Positions 1-7,034 of a DNA stretch of 13,429 nucleotides are shown piece by piece; position 1 is the first letter of the stretch, and every line of letters starts with the position of its first letter. A program made the translations under genes and the position numbers. This stretch comes from Candidatus Thioglobus sp. Its GTDB lineage: Bacteria > Pseudomonadota > Gammaproteobacteria > PS1 > Pseudothioglobaceae. The DNA lies in NCBI GenBank assembly GCA_015163925.1, contig JAAOIF010000010.1:1-13429 (forward strand). Direction: 5' to 3'. The notes under the pieces were generated by a model. The model did no database searches, was not told the origin of the DNA, and saw nothing but the letters and a program-made list of their open reading frames with translations.

Positions 1-101
1 AAATGCTGTTAGATATTGAATATGTCGGCAGCGATATAGACCGCCGCAGCAACATCAAAGCCGGCTGCGTGCTGGTCAAGCAAATGACCATCGCCGGGTA
101 G
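1..101 (+). CDS. 3' end of an unrecognised protein (partial)
   Basis: An open frame enters from the left edge and ends at TAG (99-101). From the codon at position 3 it encodes about 32 residues, ending in KAGCVLVKQMTIAG. The other two plus frames carry early stops (within the first 20 bases). Third positions are mostly G or C (about 23 of 32), richer than in neighbouring genes, which fits real coding sequence but is a small sample. The gene converges on the pit gene with a 17-bp gap. I do not recognise the family. An ATG lies at position 3, but with nothing visible upstream this is most likely an internal Met and not the start. Confidence 0.5.
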   Translation, partial: MLLDIEYVGSDIDRRSNIKAGCVLVKQMTIAG

Positions 102-118
102 CTGTGAAGCGTTTTGAC

Positions 119-1288
119 TTAAATATTCAGCGCCGCAAAGCCTCTGGCGATGCCAACTCCAAGCACTGCGCCGACCAGCACTTGGGTTGTGGAAACCGGA
201 ATTCCGGTGGAAGAGGCGATAACAACAGTTGTGGCAGCGGCTAATTCTGCGGCAAATCCACGCGAAGGGGTGAGTTCGGTGATGCTCTTGCCAATAGTTT
301 TCATAACTTTGAAGCCAAAAGTTGCCAAGCCAAATACGATTCCGCCGCCGCCGAGTAGCAAAATCCATGACGGCAGGACGCTTTTAGAGGCAATATCTCC
401 GCCAGATTCCACAATGCTATAAACAGCCGCCAGCGGTCCAATCGCATTTGCAACATCATTTGAGCCATGGGCAAAAGCCATTGCTGATGCGGTTATTACC
501 ATTAAAACTGCAAATAATTTTTCCATATTAGCAAAATGGAAATTTTCATTATTTACCTTAATTTGCCCCATAATCACTTTTGCAAAAACCGCCGCCACCG
601 CCCCAACTCCAACGGCTATCAGCAAGCTAAGTGAGGTGTCTGAGCCGATATATTTCAAGGATTCCACATGCTTCAAGCCCTTGAACATTGTCACTAAGGC
701 GATAACAAAACCTACCAAAAACACATAAATTGGCAGATATTTTTTAGCATTTTCAAACGGATTTTTAGTGTCAATTATCAGTCTTTGCAGGCTTTTAAAA
801 ATCACAATAGCCAGCGCTCCGGCAAGCAGCGGCGAGGTCACCCAACTTAGAATAATCTTAATTACTTTGCCCCAAGAAACTGCATCAACGCCAACTCCCA
901 CAGCGCCAAAACCGACAATCGCGCCGATGATAGAATGGGTTGTGGAAACCGGCCAGCCCAAGCTTGAGGCAATCATCAGCCAAGTGCCAGCCGCTAACAA
1001 AGAAGCCAACATTCCATACACCAGCAAATGCGGGCTATCAACAAATAAACTGGCATCCAAAATGCCTTTGCGGATAGTTGCCGTCACTTCTCCGCCGGCT
1101 AAAAATGCACCAGAAAACTCAAAAATAATTGCAATAATAACTGCCTGCTTGACAGTAATAGCCTGCGATCCAACCGAAGTTCCCATCGCATTTGCGACAT
1201 CATTTGCGCCCACGCCCCATGCCATAAATAAGCCAAAACCAATCGCCAACATAATTAAAATATTGGCATTATTTGCAATAATATCCAT
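119..1288 (-). CDS. pit: PiT family inorganic phosphate transporter
   Basis: Low-affinity inorganic phosphate permease of the inner membrane; PiT (PF01384) proteins couple phosphate or metal-phosphate import to a cation gradient. The 389-residue protein is almost wholly hydrophobic and shows the family's internal duplication. The N-terminal half has GANDVANAMGTSVGS (27-41) and GWPVSTTHSI (111-120), and the C-terminal half has HGSNDVANAIG (274-284) and GIPVSTTQ (362-369). It is shorter than E. coli PitA (about 499 residues), with only a short hydrophilic linker (about 170-190) between halves, as in PiT proteins paired with a DUF47 protein. The start ATG lies 9 bp after the stop of that DUF47 gene, so the two form one transcription unit. 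No Shine-Dalgarno sequence is visible before this ATG, so translational coupling is plausible. The assignment is firm; ion specificity cannot be read from the sequence. Confidence 0.95.
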   Translation of the reverse strand: MDIIANNANILIMLAIGFGLFMAWGVGANDVANAMGTSVGSQAITVKQAVIIAIIFEFSGAFLAGGEVTATIRKGILDASLFVDSPHLLVYGMLASLLAAGTWLMIASSLGWPVSTTHSIIGAIVGFGAVGVGVDAVSWGKVIKIILSWVTSPLLAGALAIVIFKSLQRLIIDTKNPFENAKKYLPIYVFLVGFVIALVTMFKGLKHVESLKYIGSDTSLSLLIAVGVGAVAAVFAKVIMGQIKVNNENFHFANMEKLFAVLMVITASAMAFAHGSNDVANAIGPLAAVYSIVESGGDIASKSVLPSWILLLGGGGIVFGLATFGFKVMKTIGKSITELTPSRGFAAELAAATTVVIASSTGIPVSTTQVLVGAVLGVGIARGFAALNI

Positions 1289-1297
1289 ATTATTTTT

Positions 1298-1975
1298 TTA
1301 CTTCGCCAGCAATACTTCAAGCCTTGAACCGACTTTCTGCGCCGCATCCGCTAACTCACCTAACCATTCAACTGCCCGATAATAAAACATCACATCCACC
1401 GGCGGCAAATCTGCTTCTAACGGAAATAATTTAGCGCGAATTTCATGCTGAATTTTGTCAGATTGGCTCTCAAGAGTATTAATATTTTGAATAATAGAAC
1501 TCACCACTTTGCGCTCACGATTGCTAAAAGCCGTCTCCAGCAGCTCATCCAGCTCGTCAATCGCCTTGAGTGCCATCGCCGAAGTCTTAATGCAAACCTC
1601 AGTCAGCTCAATCACATCTTCAAAAATCGTATCCGGCAAAGTCATTTTTCGGTTAATCATCAGGCCAGAAACATCTTTGGTAATATTGGCGATGGAGTCC
1701 TGAATTAGTAATAAATCGAGCAAATCTCGGCGTGAAAAAGGCATCATAAAAGTTGACGGCAAACTCAGTCGTAGCTTCTTTTTCAGCACATCAGCCTCGC
1801 CCTCTTTAGTGCCAATCGCACTTTTAATCTGCTCGGCCTTCTCCCAATTTTGCGCATGGATTGCCACCATAAAATCACTCAGCTCAGAAATACACGAATG
1901 CACATGCGCCATATGCTGTTGCAGCGGGCTAATCGGCGATTTGCCAAACAGTCCGTCAATAATACTTTTAGCCAT
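1298..1975 (-). CDS. DUF47 / PhoU-like protein, partner of PiT (TIGR00153 type)
   Basis: A 225-residue, all-helical, soluble PhoU-like protein of the DUF47 (PF01865) family. Family hallmarks are the start with FGKSPISPLQQHM, the acidic helices around 60-110 (GEADVLKKKLR, LLIQDSIANITKDVSG) and the closing AVEWLGELADAAQKVGSRL. Genes of this family are usually next to PiT transporters, as here, and the protein is thought to regulate the permease; the mechanism is inferred from context. The ATG at 1975 is supported by a good Shine-Dalgarno GAGG (plus-strand CCTC at 1981-1984) with a 5-nt spacer, one of the few clear ribosome sites in the window. It is the first gene of the DUF47-pit unit. A perfect TTGACA lies upstream on the minus strand (2038-2033), but no convincing -10 follows at the normal distance, so the promoter is unresolved. 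Confidence 0.93.
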   Translation of the reverse strand: MAKSIIDGLFGKSPISPLQQHMAHVHSCISELSDFMVAIHAQNWEKAEQIKSAIGTKEGEADVLKKKLRLSLPSTFMMPFSRRDLLDLLLIQDSIANITKDVSGLMINRKMTLPDTIFEDVIELTEVCIKTSAMALKAIDELDELLETAFSNRERKVVSSIIQNINTLESQSDKIQHEIRAKLFPLEADLPPVDVMFYYRAVEWLGELADAAQKVGSRLEVLLAK

Positions 1976-2043
1976 TTTATCCTCAATATTATTTTATAAT
2001 TGTAATGCGGATTTTCTATGAAAAACGCAAAGTGTCAAGGCTA

Positions 2044-2089
2044 TTTTTTGATATTTTTTGATATTTTTGATTTTTCTTGATTTTTCTTT
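2044..2089 (+). repeat. Phased T-tracts (probable curved DNA) upstream of accA
   Basis: Five T-tracts begin at 2044, 2054, 2064, 2071 and 2081 (6, 6, 5, 5 and 5 T), each followed closely by GA, CTTGA or CTTTA. The first three units repeat as TATTTTTTGA. Four of the five start about 10 bp after another tract, one helical turn, which is the arrangement known to bend DNA. The block sits between the divergent DUF47 and accA genes, just upstream of the accA promoter. It could act as an UP element or architectural site, or could be neutral AT-rich drift. Confidence 0.55.
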
Positions 2090-2091
2090 AA

Positions 2092-2122
2092 TTGCCGATT
2101 TAGTTGCCACATCTGCTATAAT
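2092..2122 (+). promoter_or_regulatory. Candidate accA promoter (extended -10)
   Basis: A perfect TATAAT at 2117-2122 is preceded by TGC, giving an extended -10 of the TGn type. The best -35 is TTGCCG at 2092-2097 with a long 19-nt spacer, so the extended -10 probably carries the site. The predicted start of transcription near 2129 leaves a leader of about 20 nt before the accA ATG, with no visible Shine-Dalgarno sequence. Prediction from sequence only. Confidence 0.55.
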
Positions 2123-2149
2123 TTTGAGAATTTTTATTACCAAAATCCG

Positions 2150-3100
2150 ATGCACTTAGATTATCTTGATTTTGAACAGCCGATTGCTGATTTAGAAGAC
2201 AAAATTAAAGCCCTTGATAATATTGGAGATAAAGCCAATATCGGCGCAGAAATGACGGCTTTAAAAGCAAAAAGTGCCGCATTAACAAAAAAAATATTCA
2301 CTTCTTTAAGCGATTGGCAAATTTCACAACTCGCCCGCCACCCCGCTCGGCTCTACACTTTGGACTATATTGACAGCGTTTTTGACGAATTTACCCAGCT
2401 CCACGGCGACCGCACTTACGCTGATGACCACGCTATCATTGGCGGAATCGCAAAATTAGATGGCAAAAGTGTAATATTTATTGGCCAACAAAAAGGGCAT
2501 TCCACCAAAGAAAAACTCAAATATAATTTTGGAATGCCGCGTCCGGAGGGCTATCGCAAAGCCTTACGGCTGATGAAAATGGCAGAAAAATTCTCACTGC
2601 CGGTCATTACTTTTATTGACACTCCCGGCGCTTATCCGGGCATCGGCGCTGAGGAACGCGGGCAGAGTGAGGCAATCGCCAAAAATTTGTATGAAATGTC
2701 AACTCTCGCCACCCCGATTATTTCAGTAGTAATCGGCGAAGGCGGCTCTGGCGGCGCTCTGGCTATCGGCGTGGCAGATGTGATGATGATGTTTGAATAC
2801 TCAACTTACTCGGTAATTTCGCCTGAGGGCTGCGCTTCAATTTTATACAAAGACGCCGCCAAGGCTAATATTGCCGCCGAATCACTCAAATTAACCAGCG
2901 GCCATTTGAAAAAACACGGGCTGATTGATGTCGTCATTTCCGAGCCTTTAGGCGGAGTTCATCGCCACCCAGACAACGCCCGGCAGCTGCTCAAAAGCGC
3001 ACTCCAACAGCAATTAAAACAACTCATCGGCGTGCCAATTCAGCAGTTGCTTGAGGCCCGGCAGCAAAAACTACTAAGTTTTGGAAAGTTTAAAGAATAA
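2150..3100 (+). CDS. accA: Acetyl-CoA carboxylase, carboxyltransferase subunit alpha
   Basis: Alpha subunit of the carboxyltransferase of acetyl-CoA carboxylase; with AccD it moves the carboxyl group from biotinylated AccB to acetyl-CoA, making malonyl-CoA for fatty acid synthesis in the cytoplasm. At 316 residues it matches the usual length (E. coli 319). The N-terminal helical segment (about 1-50, [15 protein letters not shown]) is typical. Conserved blocks follow: [14 protein letters not shown] (61-74), QKGHSTKEK (114-122), [17 protein letters not shown] (156-172) and the oxyanion-hole region [12 protein letters not shown] (196-207). The ATG at 2150 gives the expected [11 protein letters not shown] start. 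The gene heads the plus-strand pair accA-tilS, an arrangement also common in other proteobacteria. Its last 20 bp overlap the only usable tilS start codon. Confidence 0.97.
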   Translation: MHLDYLDFEQPIADLEDKIKALDNIGDKANIGAEMTALKAKSAALTKKIFTSLSDWQISQLARHPARLYTLDYIDSVFDEFTQLHGDRTYADDHAIIGGIAKLDGKSVIFIGQQKGHSTKEKLKYNFGMPRPEGYRKALRLMKMAEKFSLPVITFIDTPGAYPGIGAEERGQSEAIAKNLYEMSTLATPIISVVIGEGGSGGALAIGVADVMMMFEYSTYSVISPEGCASILYKDAAKANIAAESLKLTSGHLKKHGLIDVVISEPLGGVHRHPDNARQLLKSALQQQLKQLIGVPIQQLLEARQQKLLSFGKFKE

Positions 3101-4253
3101 TGACCCTTTTTTAAAAGGGAAAAAATTAGCAATCGCCCTTAGCGGCGGGGTTGATTCTGTTGTTCTGCTGCATTATTTAGCGCAAAATTATAATACTAAT
3201 TTGCGTGCCATTCACATAAATCATCAGCTCTCAAAACACTCTGGCGAGTGGCAAAAATTCTGCCAAGACTTGTGTTTTAGTCTTAAAATTAAATATGAAA
3301 ATATTGATATAATCGTTGAAAATGCAGCTAACATCGAGGAAAATGCACGCAAAAGCCGCTATCTTGCATTAGCAAATAATTTGGCAAAAGATGAGATTTT
3401 ACTCAGCGCCCACCACCAAAATGACCAAGCGGAAACCTTACTATTACAACTATTTCGCGGCAGCGGAGTCGCCGGACTTGCCAGTATGCCCAGCCGTAAA
3501 CCACTCGGCAAAGGCTGGCATTATCGCCCTTTATTGCAAATTCAAAAATCCAGTATTATGGACTATGCTGACCGCCACAAACTCCGCTGGATTGAGGACG
3601 ACAGCAATTTTAATACTAATTTTCGGCGGAATTTTTTACGCCTTGAAATCCTGCCAAAACTCAGTGAAGTTTATAATAATCTGGGCAAAACTCTCTCCCG
3701 AGCTGCCGGTCATCAGGCTGATGCCTTGCGGCTTTGCGAGGATTTAGCGCTAATTGACATTCAGCAAAATTCGCTCAAAAGTGGCAATCGGCTTGAGGTT
3801 TCTGGCTTGATAAAACTGGAAAAATATCGGCTGAAAAATGTTCTAAAATTTCATCTAAATTCGCTCAAATTTTTATCCCCTACGGCAAAAGTAATGGAGA
3901 AAATTATTGAATTATTATCCGCCAAAAAAGACGCAAAGCCTTTGGTCAGTTGGGATAAATTTGAAATTAGGCGTTACAAAAATCAGCTATATTTTATTAA
4001 TAATAAGACTAATTTGCCGCCGCCGATTTGCCGATTTCAGACTGAATTTGAGCAATTTGAAGGCTTTGAAATTCGCCATCGGGCTGAGGGGCAAAAAGTA
4101 AAATTAGCCGGCAAAAACCATTCTCAAACATTAAAAAAAATCCTGCAAGAAGCCGGCATTCCGCCATGGGAACGCCAAAAACTCAAAATGTATTATGTCT
4201 CCGGTGAGCTAAAAGCTATGGAAAAAATCGGCTATTTGCAAGAGGTAAAATAA
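3081..4253 (+). CDS. tilS: tRNA(Ile)-lysidine synthase
   Basis: Ligates lysine to C34 of tRNA(Ile2) using ATP, switching the anticodon to read AUA; essential in most bacteria. The N-terminal N-type ATP pyrophosphatase domain has the P-loop SGGVDS (21-26) and the family block [18 protein letters not shown] (about 110-127). The C-terminal TilS domain is present, with [15 protein letters not shown] followed by [11 protein letters not shown]. Length is 390 residues (E. coli 432). The start is unusual: an in-frame stop lies at 3075-3077, so TTG at 3081, inside accA, is the only standard start in this frame. An ATG at 3100, touching the accA stop, is out of frame and would stop after four codons unless one base is gained in the T6 run. 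Function is certain; the N-terminus is not. Confidence 0.95.
   Translation: MESLKNNDPFLKGKKLAIALSGGVDSVVLLHYLAQNYNTNLRAIHINHQLSKHSGEWQKFCQDLCFSLKIKYENIDIIVENAANIEENARKSRYLALANNLAKDEILLSAHHQNDQAETLLLQLFRGSGVAGLASMPSRKPLGKGWHYRPLLQIQKSSIMDYADRHKLRWIEDDSNFNTNFRRNFLRLEILPKLSEVYNNLGKTLSRAAGHQADALRLCEDLALIDIQQNSLKSGNRLEVSGLIKLEKYRLKNVLKFHLNSLKFLSPTAKVMEKIIELLSAKKDAKPLVSWDKFEIRRYKNQLYFINNKTNLPPPICRFQTEFEQFEGFEIRHRAEGQKVKLAGKNHSQTLKKILQEAGIPPWERQKLKMYYVSGELKAMEKIGYLQEVK
3100..3116 (+). other. Out-of-frame ATG plus T6-A4 run at the tilS start (possible slippage site)
   Basis: The ATG at 3100-3102 overlaps the accA stop codon (TAATG), the classic layout for coupled translation, but it reads ATG ACC CTT TTT TAA. 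Six T (3107-3112) and four A follow. One extra T, or a -1 shift on this run, would join it to the tilS frame as [17 protein letters not shown], which looks like a normal TilS start (E. coli begins MTLTLN). This may be transcriptional slippage, an assembly or read error, or a true TTG start at 3081. Confidence 0.45.
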
Positions 4254-4276
4254 TTTTTACTACTAATTTGCAATTA

Positions 4277-4714
4277 TTAATACGGATTTTCAATGCCAAT
4301 TTTTTGCAGAATTTGCACTTCAAGCGCTTCCATTTTTGCAGCATCGGCGGATTTTTTATGGTCAAATCCGAGCAAATGCAAAACGCCGTGAAGGGCAATA
4401 TGGATTAAATGATTGGTGAAATTTTTGCCCTGTTCGGCGGCTTCCTCGCTGATAATCTGCGGGCAAATCAGCACATCGCCCAAAATATTTTCAGCAATTT
4501 CAGCCGGCAAATCAGGGGCAAATGCCAAAACATTTGTGGCTTTATTTTGCTGCCGATAAGTTTTATTAAGGCTCTGAATCTCAGCCCTATCAACAAATCT
4601 GACTAATAATTCATACTCGCTTTTGCCCAAATCTTGCAGCACTTTTTGCAGCGTTTCTGTTAATAATTTTTCATCAATAAATAAATCTTTCAAACTGTTT
4701 TGAATAATAACCAT
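4277..4714 (-). CDS. ybeY: Endoribonuclease YbeY (rRNA maturation factor)
   Basis: Zinc-dependent single-strand endoribonuclease of the UPF0054 family, needed for 16S rRNA 3'-end maturation and ribosome quality control. The metal site HGVLHLLGFDH (HxxxHxxxxxH) is at about residues 109-119 from the ATG. Other family blocks are LNKTYRQQNKATNVLAF and NILGDVLICPQII, and the protein ends ENPY, close to the EDPY ending of E. coli YbeY. I chose the ATG at 4714 (145 residues); a GTG two codons upstream (4720) is equally possible, and neither has a clear ribosome site. It converges on tilS (23-bp gap) and diverges from priA. The usual neighbours ybeZ/phoH and the CBS-domain gene ybeX are not beside it. 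Confidence 0.95.
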   Translation of the reverse strand: MVIIQNSLKDLFIDEKLLTETLQKVLQDLGKSEYELLVRFVDRAEIQSLNKTYRQQNKATNVLAFAPDLPAEIAENILGDVLICPQIISEEAAEQGKNFTNHLIHIALHGVLHLLGFDHKKSADAAKMEALEVQILQKIGIENPY

Positions 4715-4752
4715 TTTCACGCCATTTGCTAATAAAATGATTTATTTTATCT

Positions 4753-4758
4753 CATAAT
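4753..4758 (+). promoter_or_regulatory. Candidate -10 box for priA, implying a very short or absent leader
   Basis: CATAAT (5 of 6 matches to TATAAT) ends 5 nt before the priA TTG. Transcription would then begin at or within a base or so of the start codon, giving a leaderless mRNA. No good -35 is present at 16-18 nt; TTGCTA at 4726-4731 is 21 nt away. Weak evidence, and the real promoter could lie inside ybeY. Confidence 0.25.
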
Positions 4759-4763
4759 TTATC

Positions 4764-6728
4764 TTGCCGCCGATTATTGAAGTTGCCATTCCCGTGCCGC
4801 TGATGCGAACTTTTGATTATTTATGCAATCAAAAAGTGGCAGCCGGAGTGCGGGTAAAAGTGCCGTTCGGGACTAAAAAAGTCATCGGAATTGTCATAAA
4901 TAATAAGACTAAAAGTGCGTTTAAAAAGCTCAAATCGGTTGATGAAATTTTGGATAAATCGCCGATTTTAGACAAATCTATGCTGGATTTTTTGTTCTGG
5001 GCGGCGAAATATTATCATCATCCAATCGGCGAAGTTTTGCACTCGGCTTTGCCCAAAAATCTGCGTTTAGGCAAGCAGGCAATTATCAAAAAAACAGTCT
5101 CTTTGCCCGATAAAATCAGCCAGCCAGATTTTAAAATCAACCCCGAACAAGCCGATGCCATCAAGCAAATTTCAAGCAAGCAAGGGGCTTATCACGGATT
5201 TTTATTGCACGGGGTTACTGGTAGCGGCAAAACCGAAGTGTATTTGCAAATCACTCAAAAAATGCTGAAAAAAGGCAAGCAGGTGCTGGTTTTAGTGCCG
5301 GAAATCGGGCTTACGCCGCAGATGATTAGCCGCTTTGAATCACGCCTGAAAACCAAAATTGTAACCATCCATTCACAGCGGAATGAAACGCAAAAATTGG
5401 ATGCTTATTTGCTGGCAAAAAATGGTGCGGCTGGCGTGGTTTTAGGCACTCGTAGCGCCATTTTTGCACCAATGCCAAATCTCGGAATGATAATAATTGA
5501 CGAGGAACATGACGGCTCGTTCAAGCAGCAATCAAGCTTCCGCTACTCCGCCAGAGATTTGAGCTTTATCCGCGCCAGACAAGCAAATGTGCCGCTGATT
5601 TTAGGCACTGCCACGCCCTCGTTAGAGACCTTGAAAAATGTATTAGACGGCAAAATATCACGCCTGAAACTCACCCAGCGCGCCAGTGGAGTCAGCCTGC
5701 CGAAAATCAGTTTAATTGATATGAAAACCAATGTTTCTGGCTTGCTGTCAGCCGAATTGATTGCAAAAATCAGGCAATATTTAGACCAATCCAAGCAGGT
5801 GATGTTGTTCATAAATCGGCGTGGTTATGCACCGATTTATTTTTGCAAAGAGTGCGGCTACAAGGCGATGTGCGGGCATTGCGACTCCACAATGATTTAT
5901 CATCAGTCCATAAATCGGCTCAAATGCCACCACTGCGGCGCTGAGAAAATGCCGCCTGCCACTTGCCCAGATTGCACTCAGAGCAGCCTTGAGGCGTTAG
6001 GCTACGGCACGCAGAGGTTGGAGGAAACGCTAAATTCACACTTTGCCAACACTCCGATTATTCGCATTGACCGAGATACTACTCGGCAGAAAAAGGCTTT
6101 CGCCCAGCACTTAGAGCAGATTAACAAGGGCGAGGCTTGCATTATTATTGGCACTCAAATGCTGGCGAAAGGGCATGATTTTGCGAATTTGGCGATGGTC
6201 GGAATTTTGGATACTGATGCCGGGCTGTTATCGCTTGATTTCCGTGCCACAGAACGCTTGGCGCAATTACTAATTCAGGTTTCAGGGCGCGCTGGTAGGA
6301 ACACAAAACAGGGCGAAGTGGTCATTCAAACGCGCTTTTGTGAGCATCCGATTTTTAATTTCGTTTTGTCAAATCGCTATACACAATTTGCTAATAATTT
6401 GCTCAAACAGCGTATGAGCAGTGCCTTGCCGCCGTTTTCGCATCAGGCATTATTATGTGCTAATTCCAAAAATAAGCAAAATGCTCAGGATTTTTTGGAT
6501 GAGGCTTGCGCTTTGCTGAAAAATATTACTGTTGAAACTGTTGAAATTTGGGGGCCGGTGGCAAGTGTGATTGAGAAAAAATCGGATTATTACTACTTTA
6601 ATTTGTATTTACAATCTGGCAATCGCTCGGCGCTACATCAGCTGTTATCAACTTTTGGGCAACATATTGAGAGCCTGAAATTAAAAAATAAAGTCCGCTG
6701 GTATTTGGATATTGACCCGATTGAATAA
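4764..6728 (+). CDS. priA: Primosomal protein N' (replication restart helicase PriA)
   Basis: Superfamily 2, 3'-to-5' DNA helicase that recognises stalled forks and reloads the replisome. The N-terminal 3' DNA-binding domain (about 1-100) has the typical VAIPVPLMRTFDYL and YYHHPIGEVLHSALP. The helicase core shows Walker A GVTGSGKT (150-157), VPEIGLTPQM and the Walker B box DEEH (246-249). A zinc module with eight cysteines follows (CKECGYKAMCGHCD, then KCHHCG and TCPDC), then RIDRDTT, GTQMLAKGHDF and QVSGRAGR. The protein ends YLDIDPIE, as in E. coli. Length is 654 against 732 in E. coli, and most of the shortfall lies between ALPKNLRLG and INPEQADAI, where E. coli has its winged-helix domain. 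The start is TTG: an in-frame stop at 4755-4757 leaves no ATG option. Confidence 0.96.
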   Translation: MPPIIEVAIPVPLMRTFDYLCNQKVAAGVRVKVPFGTKKVIGIVINNKTKSAFKKLKSVDEILDKSPILDKSMLDFLFWAAKYYHHPIGEVLHSALPKNLRLGKQAIIKKTVSLPDKISQPDFKINPEQADAIKQISSKQGAYHGFLLHGVTGSGKTEVYLQITQKMLKKGKQVLVLVPEIGLTPQMISRFESRLKTKIVTIHSQRNETQKLDAYLLAKNGAAGVVLGTRSAIFAPMPNLGMIIIDEEHDGSFKQQSSFRYSARDLSFIRARQANVPLILGTATPSLETLKNVLDGKISRLKLTQRASGVSLPKISLIDMKTNVSGLLSAELIAKIRQYLDQSKQVMLFINRRGYAPIYFCKECGYKAMCGHCDSTMIYHQSINRLKCHHCGAEKMPPATCPDCTQSSLEALGYGTQRLEETLNSHFANTPIIRIDRDTTRQKKAFAQHLEQINKGEACIIIGTQMLAKGHDFANLAMVGILDTDAGLLSLDFRATERLAQLLIQVSGRAGRNTKQGEVVIQTRFCEHPIFNFVLSNRYTQFANNLLKQRMSSALPPFSHQALLCANSKNKQNAQDFLDEACALLKNITVETVEIWGPVASVIEKKSDYYYFNLYLQSGNRSALHQLLSTFGQHIESLKLKNKVRWYLDIDPIE

Positions 6729-6753
6729 AACTTATTACTAATTTTTCAGCCAA

Positions 6754-6987
6754 TTATTCCTTTGGCTCTAAAGACCCAAGCGCTAATTTCTCACACAATC
6801 CGTTGGGCAAATCAATGTAGGCATCGGCTTGCCCGTCTTCCAATGAATGCCCGGCACAAGCATTCAAACTGGTGGCACAATCGTTCTCGCCGGCTAATAC
6901 CACGCCGAAACAATCCTGCGCCGCCGCCACATTACTCAAGCCCAATAACACCGCCCCTGCCAGCGCGCCTGTGGTTTTATTTTGCAT
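6754..6987 (-). CDS. DUF2282 / BufA1-type secreted small protein (bufferin-like RiPP precursor)
   Basis: A 77-residue protein with a Sec-type signal peptide (TTGALAGAVLLGLSNVAAA, likely cut after A23) and a mature part of about 54 residues with four cysteines at 26, 37, 44 and 65. The blocks CFGVVLAGENDCA, NACAGHS and LPNGLCEK match the DUF2282 pattern as I recall it. DUF2282 proteins were recently described as BufA1 bufferins: periplasmic copper-binding peptides whose cysteines are modified by a DUF692 (MNIO) enzyme with a DUF2063 partner. The motif match is strong; function here is inferred. No bufB, bufC or DoxX gene is in view, which is unusual. A Shine-Dalgarno AGGA (plus-strand TCCT at 6995-6998) with a 7-nt spacer supports the ATG at 6987. 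It follows bioA by 47 bp and has its own candidate promoter. Confidence 0.8.
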   Translation of the reverse strand: MQNKTTGALAGAVLLGLSNVAAAQDCFGVVLAGENDCATSLNACAGHSLEDGQADAYIDLPNGLCEKLALGSLEPKE

Positions 6988-7017
6988 ATTTCAGTCCTAA
7001 TTCAAAAATACCAAGCC

Positions 7018-7023
7018 ATTATA
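7018..7023 (-). promoter_or_regulatory. Candidate -10 box for the DUF2282/BufA1-like gene
   Basis: The minus strand carries a perfect TATAAT at 7023-7018, in the gap between bioA and the small cysteine-rich gene. A weak -35 (TTTATG, 16-nt spacer) would sit in the last bioA codons. Transcription would start near 7011, leaving a leader of about 24 nt that includes the AGGA ribosome site. This suggests the small gene can be expressed apart from gph-bioA. Confidence 0.4.
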
Positions 7024-7034
7024 AACCCAAATTT

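Noticed and set aside
9..368. A 119-codon minus-strand open frame, overlapping the pit 3' end and the left-edge gene
   Set aside because: It is the complement of two better-supported frames, has no recognisable motif, and is rich in R, H and W as shadow frames are.
768..1382. A long plus-strand open frame opposite pit
   Set aside because: It is antisense to the clearly conserved PiT coding sequence, with no family motif; low-complexity I, A, P and S composition marks it as a shadow.
2010..2038. A perfect minus-strand TTGACA (2038-2033) as a promoter or Pho box for DUF47-pit
   Set aside because: No acceptable -10 lies 16-18 nt downstream; the good TACAAT at 2004-1999 is 28 nt away. No second CTGTCA-like half-site supports a Pho box.
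4001..4920. The repeated word AATAATAAGACTAA in tilS (about 4001) and priA (about 4902)
   Set aside because: Both encode an Asn-Asn-Lys-Thr stretch in real genes; coincidence of codon choice in AT-rich DNA.
4257..6744. A shared 13-base AT-rich word (TTACTACTAATTT after tilS, TTATTACTAATTT after priA) in two convergent gaps
   Set aside because: Short and AT-rich, with no inverted symmetry, and absent from the other convergent gaps; chance similarity is the simpler reading.
6729..6753. A rho-independent terminator between priA and the DUF2282 gene
   Set aside because: I found no GC-rich hairpin followed by a T run in this or the other convergent gaps.
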